From Parasutterella muris (GTDB taxonomy: Bacteria > Pseudomonadota > Gammaproteobacteria > Burkholderiales > Burkholderiaceae_F): 64,000 nt of DNA. How positions within the stretch are numbered: the stretch's first letter is position 1; each line of letters begins with the position of its first letter. The position numbers and the translations under genes were made by a program. Shown piece after piece: positions 30,690 through 39,124 of this stretch. Under the pieces are notes generated by a model. It was not told the DNA's origin. It did no database searches and saw nothing but the letters and a program-made list of their open reading frames with translations. The stretch spans positions 1-64,000 of the forward strand of contig NZ_WSRP01000014.1 in the NCBI RefSeq assembly GCF_009767915.1. The letters are read 5' to 3'.

Positions 30690-31772
30690 ATGACAAGACC
30701 TATTCGTGCCGTTATTGATTCTTCTGCGCTTTTAAGAAACATTGAACGTCTTCGTGAAAAAGCCGGAGCGCGTTTTTTTTGGGCGGTTGTTAAGGCGGAC
30801 GCATACGGACACGGACTTATCGGTCTTTTGCCGGTCTTTGACAAAGCGGTTGACGGTCTTGCGCTGCTCGATCCCTCCGAAGGCGTGCAGGCGCGCAAAG
30901 CGGGCTGGCGCAAGCCCATTCTTCTGATTGAAGGCGTTTTCAGTGAAGCGGATATTCAAACCGCATCCGAGTATGACTTTGAAACATTGATTCATCAGGA
31001 GCGGCAGATTGAGTGGCTTGAGCGCGCGCAGCTTAAAAAACCGCTTCGCGTGCATGTGAAATGCAACACCGGCATGAATCGTTTGGGTTTTAGGCCGGAT
31101 CGGATTCAAGGCGTGCTTGAGCGGCTTCAGGCAATTCCCAATGTGGTAGTCGCGGATATTTTGGCGCATTTTGCGAACGCTGAATTGACCTATCCTCAGG
31201 ATCGGCCGGTGACGGTTGAGAAGCAGCTTGCGGCCCTTCAGGCGCTCAGAGCGTATGGGAATATGTGTCTGTCCAATACTGGAGCCATTCTTTGGCATCC
31301 CGAGGCGCTGGATCATGCGGTGCGCGCAGGCATTGCAATGTACGGTGTAAGCCCTGATGGAAACATCACATCCGAAGCCCTTGGAGTTGAGCCTGTGATG
31401 AATTTCGAGAGTGAGATTATGGCGCTGCAGGATCTCGAAGTCGGAGAAGCGGTGGGCTACGGCTCCAAATTCATCGCGCAGCGGCCGACGCGTCTGGCGA
31501 TTGTCGCCTGCGGCTATGCGGACGGCTATCCGAGGAAATCGGGCAAAGACCGCAAAGTTTTTGTTGAAGGGCGTTTTGCCCCGGTGGTTGGCAATGTTTC
31601 GATGGATATGCTGACGATTGATGTGACGGATGTGCCGCAGGCGGGCTTAGGCAGCAGAGTGGTCTTTTGGGGCAGGGAGCTTTCAGTGAACGAAGCGGCC
31701 GCGTCATTTGACACCATCGGTTATGAACTACTATGCGCGGTAGCCAAGCGCGTTCCCCGCGTTTTGAAGTAA
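30690..31772 (+). CDS. alr: Alanine racemase
   Basis: 360 residues. Makes D-alanine for peptidoglycan. The PLP lysine is K35 in AVVKADAYGHG, with Y39 also conserved. The C-terminal domain contains YGSKF and CGYADGYPR, and GNVSMDMLTIDVTD carries the second-subunit catalytic region. A single gene, 60 bases after the ZIP transporter and convergent with the TauE/SafE gene. Confidence 0.96.
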   Translation: MTRPIRAVIDSSALLRNIERLREKAGARFFWAVVKADAYGHGLIGLLPVFDKAVDGLALLDPSEGVQARKAGWRKPILLIEGVFSEADIQTASEYDFETLIHQERQIEWLERAQLKKPLRVHVKCNTGMNRLGFRPDRIQGVLERLQAIPNVVVADILAHFANAELTYPQDRPVTVEKQLAALQALRAYGNMCLSNTGAILWHPEALDHAVRAGIAMYGVSPDGNITSEALGVEPVMNFESEIMALQDLEVGEAVGYGSKFIAQRPTRLAIVACGYADGYPRKSGKDRKVFVEGRFAPVVGNVSMDMLTIDVTDVPQAGLGSRVVFWGRELSVNEAAASFDTIGYELLCAVAKRVPRVLK

Positions 31773-31883
31773 CCGCCCCGGTATTTTCCCGTCGAACGCT
31801 CCTGCCGCTGTGACTTTATTGATATTCAATATTTTCTCAATATTGCGCTGTAACCGTTAGGTTCTGAAGCGCTGAGCATTCTC

Positions 31884-32675
31884 TTAGATAACAAATTTAA
31901 CGACCAGCGATACGAGGAGCATGAAGAGCACGACATAAAGCATATTGCGTATCAGACGCGGGCCGACTTTTACCGCATAGGCGGCTCCGAGATGGTTGCC
32001 CAGAATGCTGGCAATGGCGCAGGGAACCGCAAGCGCGTATACAACGGTTCCGGCCGATGCAAAGGTTGTGACTGCGCCGAGATTGCCCGCGATATTGAAC
32101 GCCTTGGCTGTGCCGGAAGATTTCACTAAACCCGCATGGAGCAGCAGATGGATTCCGATCAGAAAGAAACTTCCCGCGCCGGGCCCGAAAAACCCTTCGT
32201 AGAAGCCGACGGAAAGACCGATCGCGCTGACTCGCCACCAAAGTCCTTTCTTCGGAAGCGGCTGATCGTCCAGCTTTAGGGCTCCGCAAAAGAGCGAGAT
32301 CAGAAGCCCGAGCGGCAGCATAAAAATCATGATGATCGTCATCAGTTCATTTGAGAGAAGAAGCGTGACGCCGGAAGCGCCCGCAGCGCCCAAGTAGGAC
32401 GTGATAACGCCGAGTATGACGACTTCTTTTATGACGGCTCCTTTTCTCCAAAAGGTGATAAGCGCAGTCAGTGAACCGAGACAGGAAGAGAGTTTGGCTG
32501 TGCCGAGCGTGTAATGCGCGGGAAGTCCCAGCAGAAGAAGCACGGGCATTGTGATGAGACCGCCTCCGCCGGCGATAGAGTCGACGAATCCTGCAATAAA
32601 GAAGGCTGCGCAGCAGATCAGAATGATGGTTAAGGTGATTTCCATGGATTGAGCTTTTTTGTGGTTTACCAACAT
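31884..32675 (-). CDS. TauE/SafE (YfcA-like) membrane permease
   Basis: 263 residues, about eight membrane helices, with the family signature AGFVDSIAGGGGLITMP in helix 1, GTAKLSSCLGSL and the second-half repeat EGFFGPGAGSFFLIG. Members export sulfite, sulfoacetate or other organosulfur compounds; the substrate is not shown here. ATG 32675 has AGAGGA just before it but at short spacing; ATG 32645, directly before the first helix, is an alternative that fits family length better. It is divergent from the sensor kinase gene. Confidence 0.82.
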   Translation of the reverse strand: MLVNHKKAQSMEITLTIILICCAAFFIAGFVDSIAGGGGLITMPVLLLLGLPAHYTLGTAKLSSCLGSLTALITFWRKGAVIKEVVILGVITSYLGAAGASGVTLLLSNELMTIIMIFMLPLGLLISLFCGALKLDDQPLPKKGLWWRVSAIGLSVGFYEGFFGPGAGSFFLIGIHLLLHAGLVKSSGTAKAFNIAGNLGAVTTFASAGTVVYALAVPCAIASILGNHLGAAYAVKVGPRLIRNMLYVVLFMLLVSLVVKFVI

Positions 32676-32754
32676 TATCCTCTTTGCTGTTTGATTTTAT
32701 GAAAGTCCGTAGTATGGAAAACGCCAAGCGAACGGCCTGCGAAATTAGGAGATA

Positions 32755-32970
32755 ATGAGTCGAGCTTCCTTCTTAAAAAGCGACTGTCCATGCGATTTCG
32801 TACGATCCTTTTCTGCATTTCTGCGGCCGCCGCGACCTTCCCGTGTGTTGTGCTCGGGCTGCTTCAGTATTCGTCAGCACAGAATGAGCTCGCAAAGGAA
32901 GAAACCAATCGAAAGCAGATTTCGCTGTATGTTTCCGATCGCCTTGATGCAAAGCTCGAGTCTTCTCTAA
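32755..32970 (+). CDS. Possible leader ORF overlapping the sensor kinase start, doubtful
   Basis: TAGGAG (32746-32751) lies three bases before ATG 32755, but the frame read from there (71 codons) is not the kinase frame. The product would be an unremarkable basic peptide. The kinase ATG at 32790 has no SD. The frame may be a leader whose translation opens the kinase start, or a one- or two-base error or mutation may have separated the SD and ATG from the kinase frame. Confidence 0.25.
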   Translation: MSRASFLKSDCPCDFVRSFSAFLRPPRPSRVLCSGCFSIRQHRMSSQRKKPIESRFRCMFPIALMQSSSLL

Positions 32971-34895
32971 GACTGATCAGCGTTGCCGCCGAGTACTTTA
33001 AGGAGGAGCGTCATCAGCAGGAAAAACTCTCGAGGCATTTAGATGAACTCAGACGAAGCGCGCCCGAAATTCTGAACATCCATTTCGATGATGCTGAGGG
33101 CAGAAGCGTCGCCTTTTCTCCGCGGTTCAATGATCGAGGGGAGCCGAACTTCGGAATTTCACATAACGGTCGGGACCATTGGAAAGGAGCGGGAAGCTCC
33201 GATGTCACCGTGTCCGGGCTTGTCCATGCGGTTGGTGCGACCCGCAGCGATATTGTCAACATCACTAAGTCTGTGTACGAAGGATCGGAGTTTTTGGGTT
33301 TGGCGGTGGCGGCGCTCGATTTGAGGGAGCTTTCCGATTCGGTTTTGAAGGATTTGCCTGATGACAAGTTTCGAATCGCGATTTTTGACCGCAGGGGCAG
33401 AGAAATTTTTTCTTCATCCGCAAAAGGAACCGGTGCAGTGAACCTGACTTCTTCGGAACTGAAAGTGGTCACGAAGGGTGCCTCGGCCATATCGATCAAC
33501 GGTTTTCTCGGCATACTTCAGCCGCTGAGCCGCTCAGACTGGCTGGTTGGCGTGTTCTCAAGCGAGACAGATCGAGCCGGTGTCTATAAGAAACTGATTT
33601 TTAACAATCTAATCGTCTGGCTCTTTACCGCGTGTACGGCAATTTTGTTCGGATATGCCGCTTCCGTATCGGTGGCGCGTGCGGTGGAAAAGCTCTCAAA
33701 GCAGATGCAGGCGGGCAGAAGTCTTCCGGATAAATCCGAACGAGTACGCTCTCCTAAAGAAATCGTTCAGCTTCAGGTGCTTTACAGCCGTATGCAGAAG
33801 AAATTGAACGAAGCCACCGAGAGGCTCAGTCAGCTGAATCGATCCTTGGAAGATAAAGTGCAGGCTCAGGTGGATGTGATTCATAAACAGGAGTCGATGC
33901 TGCGCGTGGTCTTCTCGGATATTAGCGAGGGTGTCGTTCTTCTTAATAGAGAAGGCGGTATTTTGTTTTCCAATAAAGCGGCCAAGGCAGTGCTCTCTGA
34001 TCGCTCCCTCAAGCTTGATGAGGTTATTGAAGCAGCCATCGCCAACCCGTTTGGGAAAATTTTCCGTGAACACGAGAAAGTTATTTATGAATTACGCGCT
34101 CTGAAGATCGATAAAGACGACTTAGTCGTTGTGTTGATGCGGGACGCCACATCCGAGGTTCAGGTCGATAAATTAAAGGATGAGCTGATCGGTGTTGCGG
34201 CGCACGAACTCAAAACGCCGCTTTCCTGTATTCGTCTCGAAGCGGAATATCTGCGCAACAACTCCGACCGTGACGCGCTGAAATCTTCAGCTCAGGCGCT
34301 GCTTGATGAAGCAGACGAAATGAAGTCTTTAATTTCCCGCTGGCTTGATGTGGCAAGACTTGAGTCCGGCTCCTATATGATTCATCGGGAGCTTTGTCTC
34401 ATAAAACCGCTTATTTCAAAGGCGCTTAAACGTTTTCTTCGGCAGGATGACTTCAGCTGCGAGGTATCTATCAGCGAAGAGGCTAAAGCCGCGTTTATCG
34501 ACAAACAGGCGTTTCTGCAAATACTCCTGAATTTGTTTTCCAACGCGGACCGTTACCGCTCGGCGGAAAGGCCTTGTCGGGTGTCACTGCATGCGGAACG
34601 AAGAGAGGACCGTCTTGTCATTACAATTGCTGATAATGGAATCGGGATGGAACGCGCTGATTGCGAAAAGGTTTTTGATCGGTTCTATCAGTGCAGAATG
34701 GATTCTGCGCGCAGGATCAGCGGAACAGGGCTCGGGCTCTTTATTACCAAGCGGCTTGCAGAACTTCATGAGGGAACGATTTCGGTGCAAAGTACGCCCG
34801 GAGTCGGATCGGTTTTTACAATTGAATTACCCATTTTTTTAAAACCCGGCGGAGATAATGATGAACAGCATCAGACCGACAGTCCTGATTATTGA
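32790..34895 (+). CDS. Membrane sensor histidine kinase
   Basis: 701 residues. Membrane helix 1 at about 5-25, a periplasmic sensor region of about 235 residues (Cache-like by size and position), helix 2 near 265-290, a HAMP-like linker, a coiled coil and a short PAS-like segment, then HisKA with H472 in AAHELKTPLS, and a HATPase domain with NLFSNADRY, ADNGIGM, DRFYQ and GTGLGLFI. It phosphorylates the response regulator encoded next, whose start lies inside its last codons. The reductase and cytochrome genes just downstream are the obvious candidate target. No SD precedes ATG 32790 (see the overlapping ORF at 32755). Confidence 0.9.
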   Translation: MRFRTILFCISAAAATFPCVVLGLLQYSSAQNELAKEETNRKQISLYVSDRLDAKLESSLRLISVAAEYFKEERHQQEKLSRHLDELRRSAPEILNIHFDDAEGRSVAFSPRFNDRGEPNFGISHNGRDHWKGAGSSDVTVSGLVHAVGATRSDIVNITKSVYEGSEFLGLAVAALDLRELSDSVLKDLPDDKFRIAIFDRRGREIFSSSAKGTGAVNLTSSELKVVTKGASAISINGFLGILQPLSRSDWLVGVFSSETDRAGVYKKLIFNNLIVWLFTACTAILFGYAASVSVARAVEKLSKQMQAGRSLPDKSERVRSPKEIVQLQVLYSRMQKKLNEATERLSQLNRSLEDKVQAQVDVIHKQESMLRVVFSDISEGVVLLNREGGILFSNKAAKAVLSDRSLKLDEVIEAAIANPFGKIFREHEKVIYELRALKIDKDDLVVVLMRDATSEVQVDKLKDELIGVAAHELKTPLSCIRLEAEYLRNNSDRDALKSSAQALLDEADEMKSLISRWLDVARLESGSYMIHRELCLIKPLISKALKRFLRQDDFSCEVSISEEAKAAFIDKQAFLQILLNLFSNADRYRSAERPCRVSLHAERREDRLVITIADNGIGMERADCEKVFDRFYQCRMDSARRISGTGLGLFITKRLAELHEGTISVQSTPGVGSVFTIELPIFLKPGGDNDEQHQTDSPDY

Positions 34896-35574
34896 TGACG
34901 AAAGCAAGATCAGGCGCCTTCTCTCTCGTTCACTCGACGGTTTCGGATTTGATGTTCTCCTGTCTGCGTCGGCCGAAGAAGCAATGTTTCTGCTTGAGAA
35001 GAGCAAACCGGACATTATCATTCTTGACTATATGATGCCGGAGGTTGACGGACTGACATTTCTTAGTGAGATGCGTAAAAGGTACTCGATTCCGACGATA
35101 TTCTTATCGGCTCGTGATGAAGTCCGCATTAAAACAAAGGCTTTGGAGCTCGGAGCCGATGACTACGTCGTCAAACCGTTTTCGATGGAAGAGCTGACGG
35201 CGCGTATCAAAGCGGTATTGAGAAGAAGCCGCGTTAATTCGGAAAAGGCACCCGAACAAACTGTGCACAACGGAGACTTGGTGATGTTCCCGGATCGAAG
35301 AATGTGCCGCTACAAAGATGCGGATATTAAGTTTGCGGATACCGAATTCCGTCTGCTGCTGGTTTTAAATAAACGTCCTGGAACAATCTTCACGCATGAG
35401 GATTTGCTTCGTCAGGTGTGGGGCGCGGAATATATCGGCGAGCTCAATTATCTTCGCGTGTCTTTTTCCCGCATTCGCAAAAAGCTGACGGAGGCGGGCT
35501 TGGCCGGAACGGCGATCGCATCCTACTCCGGCATCGGCTACTACATTGAAGATCTTTCGGAAGAAGTTTTGTAG
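34861..35574 (+). CDS. OmpR-type response regulator
   Basis: 237 residues. Receiver domain with the acidic pair in LIIDDESK, the phospho-acceptor D56 in ILDYMMPEVDG, the switch serine in FLSARDE and the lysine of VVKPFS. A winged-helix DNA-binding domain follows (FTHEDLLRQVWG, then YLRVSFSRIRKKL and SGIGYYIED). It starts within the 3' end of the kinase gene; GGAG fits ATG 34861 (six bases) better than ATG 34858 (three bases). It resembles KdpE-type regulators but no kdp genes are here. It probably controls the reductase operon starting 100 bases downstream. Confidence 0.92.
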   Translation: MNSIRPTVLIIDDESKIRRLLSRSLDGFGFDVLLSASAEEAMFLLEKSKPDIIILDYMMPEVDGLTFLSEMRKRYSIPTIFLSARDEVRIKTKALELGADDYVVKPFSMEELTARIKAVLRRSRVNSEKAPEQTVHNGDLVMFPDRRMCRYKDADIKFADTEFRLLLVLNKRPGTIFTHEDLLRQVWGAEYIGELNYLRVSFSRIRKKLTEAGLAGTAIASYSGIGYYIEDLSEEVL

Positions 35575-35676
35575 CGTTTTTTTAATCTTTTTGAAAAATT
35601 CGTGGCGGCTTGGAAACATCTTTGCGCCACACTGAGGGTCATATAAAACCATTTCTCAACACTAGGAGAAAAATAT

Positions 35677-37200
35677 ATGACCTCATCTCTTTGCAGACGC
35701 AAGTTCCTTCAGACGGCAGCCGCGGCCGCGGCGGCCGCGGTCTCCGCAGGCGGCGCGCAGGCTCAGGACAAACCGTCCTTTGACGAGACATTCGACATTA
35801 TTGTGGTTGGCAGCGGTATTGCCGGAACAATGGCCGCGCTGAGCGCAGCTGAGCAGGGCGCCAAAGTGCTCATGATTGAGAAGATGAGCCGTCTTGGGGG
35901 TACCTCCCGCATCAGCGGCCTGAATTTTGCCTGTGTCGGATCTCCCGCGCAAAAGGCCAAAGGCATTCAGGATTCTCCGGAGCAGCTTGCCTCTGACATG
36001 TACAAAGTGTCCGGCTCTATGGGCGACTATGAGAAAGCCCTGGAAATGGCGAAAAATACCGCCAGAGCAGAAGCGTTTATGACTGCAAGAGGCGTTAAGT
36101 GGGACGGACGGCTTCTGAAGCTCGGCGGTCACTCCCAGCCGCGCGTGCTGATTTCCGAGGGCGACGGCGCCGGTCTTCTGAACGCGCTGTGGAAGTACAT
36201 GGAAGGTCTTAAGAACGTGACCGTTCGAGTGCACTGCAAAGCCGATGAAGTCCTCTTTGATGATAAGAAAGCGGTGGTCGGTCTGAAAGTCAGAGAGAAT
36301 TATTACTTTGATACGCCTGAGAGCGACGATCTGACCAATCGTACGGGCGTGGAGAAAAAGATCCGCGCCAATCAGGGCGTCATCTTCGCGACCGGCGGTT
36401 ACGCCAGAGACAAAGCATTTCGTTCTGCGGAAGTTCCGTTTCTTGCCGGCGTGGCGACAACGACAAATCCCGGCGCGACTTCCGGCGCGCTCAAGATTTT
36501 AGTGAAAGCGGGCGCTCAGCCGATGCATTTGTCCTTATTCCGTTTCGCTTATCCGCTGCCGACTGAAGATATGATCTGGGGCGTTATGATCGATCCGGCG
36601 ACAAGCCGCAGGTTCCTGAATGAGGGGCTCACGAGAAACGCGCTTGCGCAGTCGGTTCTTCTGAGAAGAATGACTAACGGCGATAAAAAGCCCTTCATTA
36701 TTTACGACGAAAAAGCGCTCGGCAAATTCCACAACCTTAATCGTGTCCAGCGTTCTCTGAACGGCCTCAACGGTATTGACGGCACGATGTACAAGTACGA
36801 TTCGCTGAAAGATTTGTGTGCGGCGTACGGCGCTGATCCCAAAGTTGTCGCTGATGAGCTTGAAAAGTACAACAAACTGATTGCAGCCGGCAAAGACTCC
36901 GATTTTGATAAGCAGATGGAGCGCTCCGGAAGGAAAGTGCAGACGCTCGACTTAAGCGGTCCGCTTTATGCGATGGTCATCAATCCGCGGTTAAATTACA
37001 CGCCCGGCGGAATTCGTACGGACCTCAGGGGCCGCGCGATCGCGCTTGCCGACGGCAAACCGATTGAAGGACTTTATGTCGTCGGAGAGGCCTCCGGCGG
37101 TCTTCACGGACAGGAACGCATGACGGCCTGCTCAATGCCCGAATGCTGTGTATTTGCCATGCTTGCGGCGGAAAACGCGGCCCAGCGTAAGCGTCAATAG
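35677..37200 (+). CDS. Tat-exported FAD reductase of the fumarate reductase/flavocytochrome c family
   Basis: 507 residues. A twin-arginine signal (CRRKFLQTAA, R7-R8) with an alanine-rich helix and a cleavage site after about residue 30 (GGAQAQ) sends it folded to the periplasm. FAD binding is shown by DIIVVGSGIAGTMAALSA (about 40-57) and the GEASGGLHGQERM end. Of the family's catalytic residues, arginines are kept in the SRRFLNEG segment (R311/R312) and in HGQER (R481), but where fumarate reductases have HHTMGG this protein has N440-Y441-T-P-G-G. The natural acceptor is therefore probably not fumarate. Electrons should come from the tetraheme cytochrome encoded next. ACTAGGAGAAAA precedes ATG 35677. 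Confidence 0.88.
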   Translation: MTSSLCRRKFLQTAAAAAAAAVSAGGAQAQDKPSFDETFDIIVVGSGIAGTMAALSAAEQGAKVLMIEKMSRLGGTSRISGLNFACVGSPAQKAKGIQDSPEQLASDMYKVSGSMGDYEKALEMAKNTARAEAFMTARGVKWDGRLLKLGGHSQPRVLISEGDGAGLLNALWKYMEGLKNVTVRVHCKADEVLFDDKKAVVGLKVRENYYFDTPESDDLTNRTGVEKKIRANQGVIFATGGYARDKAFRSAEVPFLAGVATTTNPGATSGALKILVKAGAQPMHLSLFRFAYPLPTEDMIWGVMIDPATSRRFLNEGLTRNALAQSVLLRRMTNGDKKPFIIYDEKALGKFHNLNRVQRSLNGLNGIDGTMYKYDSLKDLCAAYGADPKVVADELEKYNKLIAAGKDSDFDKQMERSGRKVQTLDLSGPLYAMVINPRLNYTPGGIRTDLRGRAIALADGKPIEGLYVVGEASGGLHGQERMTACSMPECCVFAMLAAENAAQRKRQ

Positions 37201-37210
37201 GAGAAAATCA

Positions 37211-37615
37211 ATGAAGACAATACTCAAAACCTCAGTCCTGCTGTGTTCGCTCATTTTTGCCGCTGCCGCTTCCGCTCAGATGCCGCAGATGAGTAAGCAT
37301 GCACAGAGAAATATTCAATGCACAGGCTGTCATCAGAACGGAACGTTTGCACCGGTACCGACCGCGCAGTGCGTCACCTGCCACAATCAGGATCAGCTTG
37401 CGAAAAGTACGGAACGTCTTAACTACACGTCCCGCATGAAAAATCCTAAGACGGGCGAAGTGAAGGAGCATATCGCTTTAGTGAATCCGCACGACAGCTA
37501 TCATTTCGGCCGTACGGAGGACTGCACCGACTGCCACAGAGAGCATAGGGCAAGCGTTAATGACTGCGCGACGTGCCACGACGTTAAAGCGTGGAATATG
37601 AAAGATCCGAAGTAA
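37211..37615 (+). CDS. Periplasmic tetraheme cytochrome c
   Basis: 134 residues. A Sec signal peptide (cleavage after SAQ or ASA near residue 22) and four CxxCH heme sites: 37-41, 54-58, 105-109 and 119-123. Additional histidines (for example H30, H87, H94, H98, H112) can serve as second ligands. The layout resembles the cytochrome domain of soluble flavocytochrome c fumarate reductases, here on its own polypeptide. TAGGAG (37199-37204 region) lies before ATG 37211, overlapping the stop of the flavoprotein gene. It should pass electrons from a membrane quinol dehydrogenase to the reductase. Confidence 0.92.
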   Translation: MKTILKTSVLLCSLIFAAAASAQMPQMSKHAQRNIQCTGCHQNGTFAPVPTAQCVTCHNQDQLAKSTERLNYTSRMKNPKTGEVKEHIALVNPHDSYHFGRTEDCTDCHREHRASVNDCATCHDVKAWNMKDPK

Positions 37616-37629
37616 CACGCTATAAACAA

Positions 37630-37669
37630 AAATGCCTTCGAGTCCTTGCGGAATCGAAGGCATTTATTT
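37630..37669. terminator. Bidirectional terminator between the cytochrome gene and hslO
   Basis: AAATGCCTTCGA (37630-37641) pairs with TCGAAGGCATTT (37654-37665), a 12-bp perfect stem. T-rich tracts flank it on both strands, so it can stop both convergent genes. Confidence 0.88.
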
Positions 37670-37681
37670 ACCTAGAAGCGG

Positions 37682-38632
37682 TTACTGAGGACGCTTCGGA
37701 TCAGCGCCCTTGGCGCCGGCGTCCGGATTGGCCTCGATAAAGAGCGCTTCAACTTCTTCAGGCGTGTACGTCTGTGTCTGGTTGCAGAAGCGGCAGGTGA
37801 CATCGATCTTGCCTTCGGCTTTGATGATATCCATACATTCTTTATAGCCGAGCTGCTGCAGCATGGACGAAGTTCTTTCGCGTGAGCAGTTGCAGCTGAA
37901 GCTGACGTCGTCCTCGGCGATCGGTTTCATTTTTTCCTGCCAGAAGAGGCGATGCAGAAGTTCCGGCGCGGCCAGCTCCAGAAGTTCTTCGTTCTTGACG
38001 GTATTGGCGACCTGAATGATTCTGCCCCAGGCGTCAGGGTCATTGGCTTCGGCGGCTGTTCCGCCGGTACCCGGCATCTTCTGAACCAGAAGTCCGCCGA
38101 TCTTTTGGCCGTTTGCGGCAAGCCAGAGTTTGGTTTCGAGCTGTTCGCTTCGTACCATGTAGCCCTCGAGATTTTCCGCGACGGTGGCGCCGGACAGAGG
38201 CACGATGCCCTGATAGGGCTGGACGCCGGCTCTGCGGCCTTTAGGATCAAGAATAATGGCGCACTGGCCTTTTTTGTCCTGATTGATCAGCGCCTGCAGG
38301 TCCATATCCGGAGTGATTTCTGCACCCTCGCGAAGCTGAGCCATAGCGCGGACCGAAAGCGGTGTTCTGACTTCGACTACGATCAGCTGAATCGGACCGG
38401 AGCCTTTAACCTGAAGGATCAGAGCGCCGTCGAATTTGATAGTGCTTGATAAAAGAAGCGCACCGGCAGCAAACTGTCCGAGCAGCGAAGCGACATTTTC
38501 CGGGTATTTATGGAAACGAATCATGTTCTGCCATTCGTCAGAGGACTGAACGACGGCGCCGCGAACCGGAGCTCCTTCAAAGAGGAACTTAATCATGCGG
38601 TTCGAAAGGTTTTCTTGTTTATTTTCTGTCAT
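37682..38632 (-). CDS. hslO: 33 kDa redox-regulated chaperone Hsp33
   Basis: 316 residues. Holds unfolding proteins under oxidative stress. The redox-switch zinc site is intact: CNC (in SFSCNCSRERTS) and CRFC near the C-terminus. The N-terminal dimerisation part carries FLFEGAPVRGAVVQ. I chose ATG 38632; the frame could also begin with a TTG two codons earlier. No typical SD is visible. An inverted repeat that looks like a TetR-type operator lies 25 bases upstream. Confidence 0.94.
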   Translation of the reverse strand: MTENKQENLSNRMIKFLFEGAPVRGAVVQSSDEWQNMIRFHKYPENVASLLGQFAAGALLLSSTIKFDGALILQVKGSGPIQLIVVEVRTPLSVRAMAQLREGAEITPDMDLQALINQDKKGQCAIILDPKGRRAGVQPYQGIVPLSGATVAENLEGYMVRSEQLETKLWLAANGQKIGGLLVQKMPGTGGTAAEANDPDAWGRIIQVANTVKNEELLELAAPELLHRLFWQEKMKPIAEDDVSFSCNCSRERTSSMLQQLGYKECMDIIKAEGKIDVTCRFCNQTQTYTPEEVEALFIEANPDAGAKGADPKRPQ

Positions 38633-38656
38633 ATTCAATTTATCTACAACTAAGTC

Positions 38657-38670
38657 ACTGACTGGTCAGT
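38657..38670. promoter_or_regulatory. Palindromic operator candidate upstream of hslO
   Basis: ACTGAC-TG-GTCAGT: two 6-bp arms in perfect inversion around two bases, of the kind bound by TetR-family repressors. A possible -10 (TAAAAT on the minus strand, about 38671-38676) is directly beside it, so a bound protein would block hslO transcription. No tetR gene is in the window. Confidence 0.4.
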
Positions 38671-38916
38671 CATTTTATCGACTGCTCAAATTACTTAGTA
38701 ACCAAAATGTCCAAAACGGTCTCAATCTTACCAGTCGTGTCCATAGTGCGAAGAAGGCGGAACATGCGGATCCCAGGCAGGTTCTTCGCTCGCAGTGTTT
38801 GTAAGCGATTGTTTAGCACGCTTAGTAAAGTCGGATCCGTCTTAAGACTAAGTGAGGCAAAATCGCGGAAGGAAATCTAAGATTCGCTTTCCAAAGAGAC
38901 AGATCAGTTTTGCAGA

Positions 38917-38962
38917 AGCGGCCCTCCGCTGATAAAAAATCTAGCGCAGCGGACAGTTTTTT
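38917..38962 (+). terminator. Possible attenuator-like hairpins before the PHP phosphoesterase gene
   Basis: Three segments can pair in two exclusive ways: AGCGG (38917-38921) with CCGCT (38926-38930), or TCCGCTG (38925-38931) with CAGCGGA (38947-38953), the latter followed by T6 (38957-38962). The second form looks like a terminator. Confidence 0.3.
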
Positions 38963-39124
38963 AAGACAAAAACGGTAATCTGTTCGATGAGATATGAAAC
39001 TGCGCAGCTGCAGGAATCGTCTTTCAATTAACCTGATCTTCCTTCAGCGGCCGCGGAATACATTGATAAAGAGTGCGGCTGGTGTGTCGCTGAAGTCGCG
39101 GGCAGCTCAGCAAAAGAGGTAAGT

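Larger units (their letters stand above)
38633..39124. other. Intergenic region between hslO and the PHP phosphoesterase gene
   Basis: About 490 bases between divergent genes. It holds an operator-like palindrome (38657-38670) near hslO and a set of alternative hairpins ending in T6 (38917-38962) in front of the phosphoesterase gene. The frames across it (for example plus strand 38595-38804) have no SD and resemble nothing known. Confidence 0.6.

Noticed and set aside
38595-38804. Plus-strand frame of 69 codons upstream of hslO
   Set aside because: It starts inside hslO on the opposite strand and has no ribosome binding site; the DNA contains an operator-like site instead.
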